NCBI GenBank assembly: GCA_022825235.1
Contig: JAJDYI010000017.1
Span: forward strand, 124,001-188,000
DNA: 64,000 nucleotides
Reading direction: 5' to 3'
Source of the DNA: Alphaproteobacteria bacterium
GTDB lineage: Bacteria; Pseudomonadota; Alphaproteobacteria; TMED109
Shown: positions 35,712 through 44,793 of the stretch, piece after piece
Layout: each line of letters begins with the position of its first letter
Numbering within the stretch: position 1 is the first letter of the stretch
The notes under the pieces: model-generated
The model's database searches: none
What the model saw: only the letters and a program-made list of their open reading frames with translations
Told to the model about the DNA's origin: nothing
Position numbers and translations under genes: made by a program

Positions 35712-36496
35712 ACATGTACCGGAACCCGACATGCAGACAGCCTGCCACTGGTAGCCGCGCCGGCCATCGCGTATCCGTGCTGCTGGTGGCGTGCGTCGCG
35801 TTTGGTGCCCTGCCCGGACCGGCCGCGGCGATCCAGACGCTGGAGGCGACGGACCATGCCGAGCTGGAGGCGGCAGTCTCCGCCACGGGCGTGAGTCGCG
35901 TGGCCCTGGCCGACGACCGGATCCGGCGGGTCATCCGGAGCCCGGGCGGGTTCGATGTCGAGCACGATGCCATCTCGGGTGATCTGTATCTCCGTCCCGT
36001 GGAAGCATTGGATCCGGCGTCGGACGGGATGGTTGGCGCCCCGTTGCCGATCACACTGTTCCTCGGCACCGAGCGGGGATTCACTTACCGCCTCTCGCTG
36101 ATTCCGGACGTCCGGCCCTCGGCCCAGGTGCTGATCCGCAATGCCGCCGCCGCTCCTGAATCAAATCTGCAGGCGTCGCCCACCGCGATGCGCGACACCA
36201 GGGTTGCGGAGTTGGCCCGGCTGGTGCAGGCCGCCGCGCGCCGCGAGGGCCTGCATGGCTACGCCGTCGAGGCGGGCCGGGCGGGGCCGGGCCACCGGGC
36301 TATCGAGACCTGGCGCGGGGCGCAGTTCACTGCGCATGTCATGGCAGTCGATTCCGCCGCTGACACAGGTGTGCTGGCCGAACGCTTCGGGACCGGGGTC
36401 GCCGCGGTCTGGATCGCCGCCCCGCAGCCCGGCGTGACCCGGGAACGGATAGCGGTCGTTGTGACGGAACCGGGCCGGGTGGGGGCCCGGCGATGA
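35708..36496 (+). CDS. traK: Type-F conjugation protein TraK (secretin-like, VirB9-like)
   Basis: Protein of 262 residues with a signal peptide (cleavage near GPAAA). It has a central block VALADDRIRRVIRSPGGFDVEHDAISGDLYL (given in parts) and PITLFLGTERGFTYRLSLIP, both typical of TraK, the outer-membrane core partner of TraB and TraV. Overlaps traE and traB by four bases each. Confidence 0.9.
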   Translation: MNMYRNPTCRQPATGSRAGHRVSVLLVACVAFGALPGPAAAIQTLEATDHAELEAAVSATGVSRVALADDRIRRVIRSPGGFDVEHDAISGDLYLRPVEALDPASDGMVGAPLPITLFLGTERGFTYRLSLIPDVRPSAQVLIRNAAAAPESNLQASPTAMRDTRVAELARLVQAAARREGLHGYAVEAGRAGPGHRAIETWRGAQFTAHVMAVDSAADTGVLAERFGTGVAAVWIAAPQPGVTRERIAVVVTEPGRVGARR

Positions 36497-37752
36497 GTGC
36501 GGCTGCAACCGGGGCCCGCGCGCAGGCGGTCGATGCCGATGCCGGTGGTGTACGCCGTCGCCAGCTGCTGGTCTTCTCAGGCCTGGCCGCCGTGCTGCTG
36601 GTGGCGCTCGCCCTGTGGCTTGGGATGGGCAGCGGCGGCGCGCCGCCTGCTGCAACCGGTATCGATGCCGAGCTGGCGGGACCGGATACTGCGGAGGAGG
36701 CGTGGACGCGGCGATCGGAGGCGCGGATCGGGACGATCGAGGCTCGCCTCCGCGAGATGCAGACAGACGCCCGGCGCCTCGGCGCGGAGAACGAGCGGCT
36801 GAGGGAGCGGCTCGCTGCGGACGCGGCGGATGCACGTGCGGTGATCGACCGACAGGCCGCGATGATCGACGACCTGGAGCGGCGCGTGACGGAGCGACTG
36901 CCCGCGGTCGTGGATCCCGGGCAGGCGTCGGTGTTTCCGGGTGCGCCCGTCGGGCCGGGGCACGATGTCGACGATGGACTCCCGATCCCTGAGGCCCCGC
37001 CGCCGCTGATCGAGACCTTCGAATTGGACGGCTCGTCCTCCGGTGCCGCTGTAATCGAAGTTTGGAAGCCGCTCTCCACGTGGCTCCCCGCGGGGAGCCA
37101 CGCCGAGGCGGTCGTGCTCGCCGGCGTCGACGCTTCGGCCGGCATCTCCTCCCAGGGCGACCCGCGGCCGGTCCTTCTGCGGCTCACTGGCCCCGCCTGG
37201 ACCGCCGCCACGGACGGCATTGCCCAACGCGTGGACATCGCGGGTTGCACCGTGACCGGCGCTGCGCACGGCGATCTCTCGTCGGAGAAGGTCTACGCGC
37301 GGCTCCGGACCCTGACCTGCGCAGGTCCCGAGCCCGGGAGCGTGATCGAGACGGAGGTCGCGGGGTTCATCGCGGGCTCCGGCAAGACCGGGGTGCGCGG
37401 TCCCGTCGTGAGCCGCGAGGGCGCACTCGTCCAGAAGGCGTTCCTCGCGGGGCTCGTCTCGGGCGCCGGACAGGGGGCTGCGCAGGCATTCCAACCGCAG
37501 GCCGTCGCCACCGGCGGCGGCACGGCAGCGGTCGCCAACACCGGTCTTGCGGACATCGGCCGGGCAGGGCTGGGCGCGGGCGCTGCGTCCGCCGGCGGCA
37601 AGGTCGCGGACTACCTGATCCGCCGTGCCGAGCAGTACCAGCCGGTCATCCAGTTGCGTTCGGGCACGCGTGTGAGCGTCGTGTTCCTGGAAGGCGCCCG
37701 CCTCGACGGCGGGCTGCTCGGCGACCACGGCAACAGGGGGGAAAGCCAATGA
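36493..37752 (+). CDS. traB: Type-F conjugation protein TraB (VirB10-like)
   Basis: Envelope-spanning protein of 419 residues. A membrane helix (LVFSGLAAVLLVALALWLGM) is at about 25-45 and a coiled coil at about 70-125. The VirB10-type beta domain follows, with TWLPAGSHAEAVVLAGVDA and the conserved end region GTRVSVVFLEGARL. It connects inner and outer membrane rings of the transfer apparatus. Confidence 0.92.
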   Translation: MSAAATGARAQAVDADAGGVRRRQLLVFSGLAAVLLVALALWLGMGSGGAPPAATGIDAELAGPDTAEEAWTRRSEARIGTIEARLREMQTDARRLGAENERLRERLAADAADARAVIDRQAAMIDDLERRVTERLPAVVDPGQASVFPGAPVGPGHDVDDGLPIPEAPPPLIETFELDGSSSGAAVIEVWKPLSTWLPAGSHAEAVVLAGVDASAGISSQGDPRPVLLRLTGPAWTAATDGIAQRVDIAGCTVTGAAHGDLSSEKVYARLRTLTCAGPEPGSVIETEVAGFIAGSGKTGVRGPVVSREGALVQKAFLAGLVSGAGQGAAQAFQPQAVATGGGTAAVANTGLADIGRAGLGAGAASAGGKVADYLIRRAEQYQPVIQLRSGTRVSVVFLEGARLDGGLLGDHGNRGESQ

Positions 37753-38288
37753 AGACGAACGTGATGCGGTCACTTGGAGCGGGCGGGATTGTCGCCGCGG
37801 GTGCGCTGCTGGCGGGGTGCTCCGCCACCCATGTCGGCGAATCCTGGCAGTGCCCATTGGCCCAGGGCACCTCGTGCACGACCATCGTCGAGGCTGATCC
37901 CGCCGTGCCTGCCCGTGTCGCCCAGCCGGCCGTCATGTTCGGGGAGCCGCTGCGGGAAGCTCGCCGCCCGCTGGACGGTAATGCTGCCTGCGATGACGGC
38001 TGCGAACCGTTCGGCTGGCTCAGGGGGTTGTTCGGGGTCGGTTCCGACATCGATTCGTCCCACCCGGCACAGAAAACGCCCGAAACGGCCTCAGTTACCC
38101 ATCATTCCATCGGGCAGGATGGCGCGGCACCGTCAGCCCCGCCCGCGTCCGCTACTGAAGCGTCCCTCCGCGTGCCGGAGGTGCTGGGCCGCATCTGGAT
38201 CGCGCCCTTCGTCGATGCGGACGGCATCTACCGCGAGGCCCACTGGGTGTGGGTGGTGCTGGAACCGGCCGGCTGGAAGCTCCCGTGA
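37749..38288 (+). CDS. traV: Type-F conjugation lipoprotein TraV
   Basis: Protein of 179 residues with a lipobox LLAGCSAT giving a lipidated Cys at about residue 24. Further cysteines (about 35, 43, 78, 82) resemble the Cys-rich start of TraV (VGESWQCPLAQGTSC). The C-terminus has IWIAPFVDADGIYREAHWVWVV. Outer-membrane part of the core complex with TraK and TraB. Confidence 0.87.
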   Translation: MKTNVMRSLGAGGIVAAGALLAGCSATHVGESWQCPLAQGTSCTTIVEADPAVPARVAQPAVMFGEPLREARRPLDGNAACDDGCEPFGWLRGLFGVGSDIDSSHPAQKTPETASVTHHSIGQDGAAPSAPPASATEASLRVPEVLGRIWIAPFVDADGIYREAHWVWVVLEPAGWKLP

Positions 38289-40852
38289 TCGGCCGCCTGC
38301 TGGAACTCTTCGAGGGGCCGGAGGCGCCGGCTCCCTGGGTCCCGCCTGCGTTGCCGGCGACACTCCACCAGATCCTCCCTTGGCGCGCCTGGGACGAGCG
38401 GAGCGAACTCTACGCCAATGCGTCGAGCACGGGGTTCGTTCTGGAGATCCCACCCTTCATCGGGATCGACGAGGAGGTGGCGGGCGCGCTTGCGGGAACC
38501 TTCGCCGACGCCGCGCCGGAGCACTGCACCCTCCAGGTGCTGCACTGGGCGAGCCCCCGCTTCGGGGCCGCCTACGACGACTGGGCAGCGCCCCGTGCGG
38601 GTGCGGGCGGGGTCCAGGCGCGGATCGGTGAGCGCCGCGGCGCGCTGCTGCGCCCGGCCGGCTGGCGGAGGCTTCATGTCGGCGGCCCGCCAAACACGCT
38701 CTCCGACTACCGGGTCTTCGTCACCGCCTGCCTTGCGGGGCCGCCGGGACCGGCCGCGGAGACCGGGCTCGGCGCCTTCCGCCGCGCGCTTGAAGGCACG
38801 CTCGCGTCGGCGGGTGCGTGGGCGCGGCGGCTTGAGCCCGACGCGCTGCTTGCCCTCGCCGCCGAGCTCGTGGCGCCCGACGTCCGGGGCACGGACGACG
38901 GCGGCATTCGCCCGCCGCCCCGGCGCTGGTCGCCGCGCGATCCGCTGCACGAGCAGTGCATCGCGCCGGGGCGGGCGCTCACCGTCGCTCCCACGGGGCT
39001 CACCTTCCACCACCCTGACGGCGAGGATGTGGCCGTCAGGGTGCTTTCCGCGATCACCTATCCCGAGGTCTGGCCGGGGTGGCGGGGTAATGCGCTGATC
39101 GGCGACTTTCACCGCGACTTCCTGCAGCCTGGTTGCCCCGTGCTGACGGCGCTCGTCCTCACCACCGGCGACGAGGCAGCGGGCGAGAAGGCGTTCCTCA
39201 AGTCGGCCCGCGCCACCCAGCAGGCCGGGACCGGACTCGCACGGTATCTCCCGGGCCTCCCCGAGAAGGCGCGCGACTGGCAGGCGGTTACGGAGCGCGT
39301 CAAGGACGGCGAGAAGCTGGTGCGAGCCGCGTACATGGTGGCGGTGTACGCGCCGCTCGACGTGCTCGACGAGGCCGAGCAGGCGGTCCGTGCGATCTAC
39401 CACGGGCAGGGCTGGCGGGTCGCGGCCGAGCGCTACGTGCAGCTCCCCTCGTGGCTCGCGTGCCTGCCGATGGCGGCCGCGGGCGGGCTCGACGCCGACT
39501 TCGAGCGGCTGGGGCGCATGAAGACGCTCCTCACCTCGTCGGCGGTCAACCTCGCCCCCGTGCACGGCGAGTGGCGAGGCCAGCCGGCCAGTCCGGACAA
39601 CCCGCCGGCACTCTTCCTGATCGGCCGGCACGGCCAGCCCGCGTGCTGGTCGCCGTTCGCGAACGACGCCGGGAACTACAACGTCGCGGTCACGGGGAAG
39701 TCGGGCTCCGGCAAATCGGTCCTCATGCAGGAGCTGGTGACGGGCATCGTGGGTGCTGGCGGCGAGGCCGTGGTGATCGACGACGGCCGCTCGTTCCAGC
39801 ACACGGCGGAGGCGCTCGGCGGTGCCTTCATCGCGTTCGGCAAGGACGCCGCGACACTCAACCCCTTCGCCATGATCGACGCCGGGACGGCGAACCACGA
39901 CGGCGACTACCGCGAGGAGTGCTTCGCGATGCTGGCCGGCGTCATCGGCCGCATGGCGCGGCGTCGGGGCTCGATCGACGACATCGAGGCGGCGCTGATT
40001 GCCGAGGCCATCGCGGCAGCCTGGGACGAATTGGGCAACGAGGCCGATCTCGGCACGGTCTGCAGGAACCTCGAGGGCCGGAACGACCGCCGCGCCAGGG
40101 ACATGGCGACGGCGCTCGGCCCCTAGTGTCCGGGCGGGGCCATGGGGCGGCTGTTCGCGGGGTTGAACGTGCCGGATCTGGAGAACGCCATGACAGTGTT
40201 CGAGCTGGCCGAACTCAAGGGCCGGGGCGACATCCAGGGCGTCGTCCTCATGCTCGTCGTCTTCCTCGCCACGCAGCGCATGTACCACGGGCCCCGCACG
40301 CGCGCCAAGGCCATCGTGATCGACGAGGCGTGGGACCTGCTCTCGGGCGAGGACAGCAAGGCGTTCCTCGAAGGGGCGGCAAGACGGGCACGGAAGTACC
40401 GGGGCGCACTCGTCACCGGCACGCAGTCGGTCAATGACTACTACGCCAACCCGGCGGCAAGGGCCGCGTGGGAGAACTCGGACTGGGTGATCTTCCTCGC
40501 CCAGAAGGACGAATCGGTCGAGCTCCTGAAGCAGGAGAAGCGCATCCACTGCGATCCCGGCATGGAGCGCGCGCTCAAGAGCCTGGCCACCGCCGACGGC
40601 CGCTACGCCGAGCTGGTGCTGCACGGCCCCGACGGCTGGCGGGTGGCGCGCCTCGTGCTCGATCCGTGGTCGGTCGCGCTGTTCTCGTCGCGCGGCCCCG
40701 CCTTCGCGGCGGTCGAGAACCTGAAGGCGGAAGGGCTCACGACGACCGAGGCCATCGACCGCATCGCCGGTGGCGGAACCGCGACCGGCCCGGCCACCCG
40801 GGGGGATCAGCAGCAACAACCGGAACCGCAGGAACAGGGAGACCTTCCATGA
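38285..40852 (+). pseudogene. traC: Type-F conjugation ATPase TraC (VirB4-like) interrupted by an in-frame TAG
   Basis: Read through, the gene gives 855 residues, close to F TraC. It starts at GTG 38285, overlapping traV. Walker A VTGKSGSGKS is near 468-477. Codon 614 is TAG (40124-40126) in the sequence ATALGP-stop-CPGGAMGRLF. The same frame then continues with an intact second half including Walker B AIVIDEAWDLL (about 676-686) and GTQSVNDYY. A terminated product would lack Walker B. TAG is an ordinary stop in neighbouring genes (the soxC-like gene, the porin), so recoding is unlikely. Restart at ATG 40142 could make only the C-terminal fragment. Confidence 0.85.
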
Positions 40853-41475
40853 CATCGAAACCATTGCCCGGGGCGGGGGAAGACCGGCCGCTCGCCTGGC
40901 CGGGCGATCCCGACGCGGTCAGCGCCGCCGACATCGACTTTGAGGCGGTGGCGCACGTGCTCGCCAACACGTGCCGTCGCGGCGGGCGGATGCGCCACTA
41001 CCACTCGCTCGCCGCCCATGCGGTCGTCGTGAGCGAGGAGATCGAGGCCCTCCAGGGACTGCCGGTTGCGGACCGGCGCACCCTGTCGCTGCACGCACTG
41101 ATCGCAGGCGCGGCCTCGGCCTGGCTCCGGGACCTGCCGGCCGGCGCCGCACGGGGCGCCGACCGCACTGGGAAGCTCGCCGCCACCGTCGAGCGCGCGC
41201 TCCGCGAGGCGGCGGGCCTCGACCCGGTGCTCGGCGAGGAACATGCGGAGCTGCTCAGGTTCGTCGACCGGATGGCAGCCTCGGCGGAAAGCCGCGATCT
41301 GCTCGACGGCACCGAGGCATCCGACGGCGCGCTGGCGTTTCCGCCATGCCGGCGCCGCGTCCGCCCCCTGGCGCCGGAGCGGGCGGCACGGGCGTGGCTT
41401 GGCCGGTTGCAGGAGCTTCGCACGACGGACGGCACCGCGGGTGCCGTCACCGGTACCAATGCCACGCCGGCCTGA
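40849..41475 (+). CDS. Degenerate HD-domain protein within the transfer operon
   Basis: Protein of 208 residues. The arrangement MRHYHSLAAHAVVVSEEI then LHALIAGAASAWLRDLP matches bacterial HD phosphohydrolases (pattern H.L..HS ... LLHDA.EA.LGDLP). The His-Asp pair and the following Glu are replaced by Ala-Gly and Ser, so metal binding and hydrolysis are unlikely. It overlaps traC and trbI. A structural or regulatory role in transfer is possible. The family call rests on pattern reading. Confidence 0.6.
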   Translation: MTSKPLPGAGEDRPLAWPGDPDAVSAADIDFEAVAHVLANTCRRGGRMRHYHSLAAHAVVVSEEIEALQGLPVADRRTLSLHALIAGAASAWLRDLPAGAARGADRTGKLAATVERALREAAGLDPVLGEEHAELLRFVDRMAASAESRDLLDGTEASDGALAFPPCRRRVRPLAPERAARAWLGRLQELRTTDGTAGAVTGTNATPA

Positions 41476-41893
41476 TCGCGCACGGCTGCCGGCGGACCCG
41501 CCGGCCATCGATCTGCCGGCGCTCCTCGCCACGCTGCTGCTCGCGGCCGCCGTTGCGGCGGCGGTCGCGGTGGCCATGGTCCGCCTGACGCAGCCGGACC
41601 CGCCCCGGATCGCGAGCGTGCGGCTCGGCGAGCTGACCGCCCGGTTCGCGCTCGACGTGGCCGGCCATGACGGCTCCGAAGAAGCGGCGGCGAGCGAGGC
41701 CCGGCGCTGGGCGTCGGCGTTGCAGGATGCACTTCGCAACGTTGCGGAGCGTCACCGCGTGGTGCTGCTGCCAGCCCGGGCCATCGCGGCAGGCGCGGTG
41801 GACCTGACGCCCGAGGTCGAGGCGGCGCTCGCCCGGACGCTGGAGGCGCCCGCGGCGGGGGACGCGATGGCACCGGCAGGGGCGCGGCCGTGA
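41459..41893 (+). CDS. trbI: Type-F conjugation protein TrbI-like
   Basis: Protein of 144 residues from ATG 41459, overlapping the previous gene by 17 bases. It has one N-terminal membrane helix (LLATLLLAAAVAAAVAVAMV), then a periplasmic helical region with RRWASALQDALRNVAERHRVVLLPARAI. This matches F TrbI, which influences pilus retraction. Position before the peptidase and traW is as in related systems. Confidence 0.8.
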   Translation: MPRRPDRARLPADPPAIDLPALLATLLLAAAVAAAVAVAMVRLTQPDPPRIASVRLGELTARFALDVAGHDGSEEAAASEARRWASALQDALRNVAERHRVVLLPARAIAAGAVDLTPEVEAALARTLEAPAAGDAMAPAGARP

Positions 41894-42414
41894 CGGCGCG
41901 CGCCCGTAACCGGGTTCTCGTCGGGATGGCGTTGTTCGCCGGGTTGTGGCTGCTCGCCGCCTCGCGCGTGCATGTCAACGCGAGCTGGTCGGACGGGGCC
42001 TGGGGATATCTCGCGCTGCCGCTCTTCGGCGATCTCGGCCCGGGTGACGTGGTGCTGTTCGACCCGCCGGAGGGTATCGGCGCGGAGGTGCCGTATCTCA
42101 AGACAGTGCGCGGTGTGCCGGGCGCGCGTGTCAACGTGGGCCCGGCACGGACCATCGTGGTCGACGGCCGGGTGCTCGGAACCGCGAAGGCCCGCGCCCG
42201 TGACGACCGGCCGCTCGAAGCAATCGCCGCCGGCACGGTGCCCGGGGGCCACTATTTCCTCCACGGGCCGCACCGGGACAGTCACGACAGCCGCTACGCC
42301 GAGATCGGATTCGTTTCCCGCGATCGCATCCGGGCGCGGGCCGTGCCCCTGCCGGACATACCCTGGCTCGGGCTGGAGGGGCCGTTGGTGGGGCCGGAGG
42401 GGGTTCACCCGTGA
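41890..42414 (+). CDS. Conjugative transfer signal peptidase (TraF/S26 type)
   Basis: Membrane peptidase of 174 residues with one N-terminal helix (VGMALFAGLWLLAASRV). It has the S26 layout: candidate nucleophile Ser in NASWSDGAWG, general-base Lys in YLKTVRGVPG, and the SHDSRYAEIGFV box. It should remove the pilin leader. Overlaps trbI and traW. Confidence 0.87.
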   Translation: MTARARNRVLVGMALFAGLWLLAASRVHVNASWSDGAWGYLALPLFGDLGPGDVVLFDPPEGIGAEVPYLKTVRGVPGARVNVGPARTIVVDGRVLGTAKARARDDRPLEAIAAGTVPGGHYFLHGPHRDSHDSRYAEIGFVSRDRIRARAVPLPDIPWLGLEGPLVGPEGVHP

Positions 42415-43061
42415 ACCCCGGGACGACGCGCGTCGCCGTGGCGGTACTCGCCATCGGCCTGTCCGTCTTTCTGCAGGTGCCTGCGACCGCGAAGGATCTG
42501 GGCGTGCGCGGTGAGACCTGGACGATCGCCGAGCCCGACCTGCTGGACGTGATCGAGGCCCGACTGCTGGAACTGGAGCAATCGGGCAGCCTGGCGAAAC
42601 TTGAGAACGGGGCCCGCGTTCGGGCTCGCTCCCGGATCGAGATGCCTGAACCGGTGGCGGGGATCGCGCCGGCCACCGAGTACCACACGCGCGTGTTCGA
42701 CCCTTCCATCGAGATCGACCGCGATATCCGGCTCACGGACGGAACATTGCTGGCTGCCGGCGGCACGCGTCTCAATCCGCTGGCGCACGCACCGCTCAGC
42801 CGCGATCTGCTGTTCATCGACGGCCGGCGGGACGTGGAGGTTGGCTGGGCCTTGGCCCACGCCGTACCGTCGAAGATCGTCCTGCTCGCTGGCCGTCCGC
42901 TCGACCTCACGCGCCGCCACGGCCGTCCGTTCTTCTTCGACCAAGGCGGTCGTCTCTCCGCCCGCTTCGGCCTCGCCGCGACGCCGGTCCTTATCGAGCA
43001 GGACGGGCAACAGTTGCGAATTACCGAGGTCCCGGTGCGGGATCGGGGGAGCCGGCCATGA
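42411..43061 (+). CDS. traW: Type-F conjugation protein TraW
   Basis: Periplasmic protein of 216 residues with a signal peptide (cleavage near VPATA). The mature start KDLGVRGETWTIAEPDLL is the TraW signature. RDLLFIDGRRDVEV and the C-terminal RFGLAATPVLIEQDG also match. Needed for pilus assembly with TraU and TrbC. Confidence 0.92.
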   Translation: MNPGTTRVAVAVLAIGLSVFLQVPATAKDLGVRGETWTIAEPDLLDVIEARLLELEQSGSLAKLENGARVRARSRIEMPEPVAGIAPATEYHTRVFDPSIEIDRDIRLTDGTLLAAGGTRLNPLAHAPLSRDLLFIDGRRDVEVGWALAHAVPSKIVLLAGRPLDLTRRHGRPFFFDQGGRLSARFGLAATPVLIEQDGQQLRITEVPVRDRGSRP

Positions 43062-44059
43062 GGCGTTGCGCGGTCGGCCTCGCGGGCCTGGTTCTGGCAC
43101 TTGCCGTTTCGGTTGGCGACGTCACCGCCCAGACCTGCACCGGCCGCTTCGTGAACCCGATCGCGGACGTCTGCTGGGAGTGCCTGTTTCCGATCTCGAT
43201 CGGCCCGATCAGCATGGGGAATGCCTCCGGCGCCCCCGACACGTCCAATCCCTCGTCCCCGATCTGCCTCTGTGGCTCGCCGATCCCGCGCATCGGGCTC
43301 TCCGTCGGCGTCTGGGAGCCCGCCCGGCTCGTCGACGTGACACGCACCCCCTGGTGCTTCCCGAACCTGGGCGGCCTCTCGATAAATCCCGGCTTCCACG
43401 CCGCGCGCGGACGCACCGGCTCCTCGGGCGGCGACGGCGCGGCGGGCTCCGTCTGGCACGCGCACCTCTACATGTACCCGCTCCTCTCGTGGATCGGGGC
43501 GCTCCTCGACCTCGGATGTCTCGAGGCCGGCGGGATCGACATCGCGTGGACGTCGGAACTCGACCCCGCTTGGCTCGACGACGAACTCTCGTTCCTGCTG
43601 AACCCCGAGGCGGCGCTCTTCGCCAACCTTCCCGCGCAGGCCGCCTGCGCGGCCGACTGCACGGCCGCCTCGGCCGGGCTGCCGCTCGACCCGCTCTTCT
43701 GGTGCGCGGGGTGCCAAGGCGGGATGTACCCGCTGACCGGGAACGTCGCGGCGCATGTCGGCGGGGTGCAGGCGTCGCTGCTCGCCGGCCAGCGCCTCCT
43801 CTACCGGCTGCACCGCGCCGGTCTCGCCTGGGGGACTGTCGGCTCGGGCGCGCTCTGCGGCCGGTACCCGATGCCGGTGATGCGGAAGTCGCAGTACCGC
43901 TGGCAGATGACCCAGCCGGTGCCGGCCACGTCCCCGCTCACGGCGTGCAACCCGACCGGCAGGTCCTCGGTGCTCTGGGAGACGCTTCGGGAGCTTCCCG
44001 TGGCCGGCGAGAACTTCGGCTATCTGCTTTGGCGGAAGCGCAACTGCTGCCTCCTGTGA
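43058..44059 (+). CDS. traU: Type-F conjugation protein TraU
   Basis: Exported protein of 333 residues, rich in Cys. Characteristic stretches: CTGRFVNPIADVCWECLFPI, CLCGSPIPRIGLSVGVWEP, WHAHLYMYPL, CAADCTAA, LDPLFWCAGCQGGMYPLTG and a Cys pair near the end. The many disulfides explain the Dsb-like traF product encoded downstream. Confidence 0.95.
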   Translation: MRRCAVGLAGLVLALAVSVGDVTAQTCTGRFVNPIADVCWECLFPISIGPISMGNASGAPDTSNPSSPICLCGSPIPRIGLSVGVWEPARLVDVTRTPWCFPNLGGLSINPGFHAARGRTGSSGGDGAAGSVWHAHLYMYPLLSWIGALLDLGCLEAGGIDIAWTSELDPAWLDDELSFLLNPEAALFANLPAQAACAADCTAASAGLPLDPLFWCAGCQGGMYPLTGNVAAHVGGVQASLLAGQRLLYRLHRAGLAWGTVGSGALCGRYPMPVMRKSQYRWQMTQPVPATSPLTACNPTGRSSVLWETLRELPVAGENFGYLLWRKRNCCLL

Positions 44060-44793
44060 TCTCCGCGCTCCGCATGCCCGCCATGAACGCCTCGCTCCGC
44101 GTCGGGATGGCGCTCCTCGCCGGCGCCCTGGCATCCCCTGCCCCGGCCGTTGCGGAGGAAGCGCAATCCGGCCACGCGGACCTGGCGCGACAGCTCGCCG
44201 AGGAACTCTCCGCCAGCGCTGAGGCCGGACCTCTTGATGCTTGGTCGCGTGCGGTAATCGAACGGGCGCTGGAGCGCGCGGCCAGGGAAGCCGGGCCCGC
44301 ATCAGACGACGCCGTCACGCCCGCGCCGGTGTTCCGAGGCCAGTTAGGAACGGACGTAGCGAACCATGCGCCAACCGCCGAGGTGCTCCTCTTCACGAGC
44401 CTCGCCGTGCCGGCTGCGAGCTGGCGCGCGGCGGCGCGGGCTGCGGCCCGGATCGGGGCGCCGCTGGTGCTCGGCGGCGTGGCCGCGGGGAGCCTCCCGG
44501 CGACGGCGCGGCGGATCAGGATCCGCCTCGGGGACGCGAAGGTTGGCGTCGCGATTGATCCCAGATTGTTCCGCCTGTTCGGGATCGCGCGGGTGCCCGC
44601 CGTCGTCGTCGTGCCGGGCGGCGTGCCGCCCTGCCGGAGCCGCGGCTGCGCGGACGACGCGCCGCCCCCCTTTGATGTCGTCGCCGGAAACCTCTCGCTG
44701 GCCGCGGCGCTCGAGGCCGTCGCAGCGGAAGGCAGCGAGGGACGCGCGGTCGCGCGACGGCACCTGGCAACACTCAGGGGGAGTGGACGATGA
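44056..44793 (+). CDS. trbC: Type-F conjugation protein TrbC
   Basis: Exported protein of about 245 residues. The start is GTG 44056 overlapping traU, or ATG 44074; both give a signal peptide ending at PAVAEE. The C-terminal half has a thioredoxin-like fold typical of TrbC (EVLLFTSLAVPAASWRAAAR, FGIARVPAVVVVP). In F the corresponding gene acts with TraW. Overlaps traN by four bases. Confidence 0.88.
   Translation: MISALRMPAMNASLRVGMALLAGALASPAPAVAEEAQSGHADLARQLAEELSASAEAGPLDAWSRAVIERALERAAREAGPASDDAVTPAPVFRGQLGTDVANHAPTAEVLLFTSLAVPAASWRAAARAAARIGAPLVLGGVAAGSLPATARRIRIRLGDAKVGVAIDPRLFRLFGIARVPAVVVVPGGVPPCRSRGCADDAPPPFDVVAGNLSLAAALEAVAAEGSEGRAVARRHLATLRGSGR

Noticed and set aside
40124-40126. 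TAG in traC as a recoded (for example pyrrolysine) codon
   Set aside because: TAG ends ordinary genes nearby (the soxC-like gene, the quinone oxidoreductase, the porin) and no suppressor system is visible; a nonsense mutation or read error is simpler.
38228-40864. 878-codon minus-strand frame opposite traC
   Set aside because: No domain motif, and composition is typical of antisense to GC-rich genes; traC motifs are on the plus strand.
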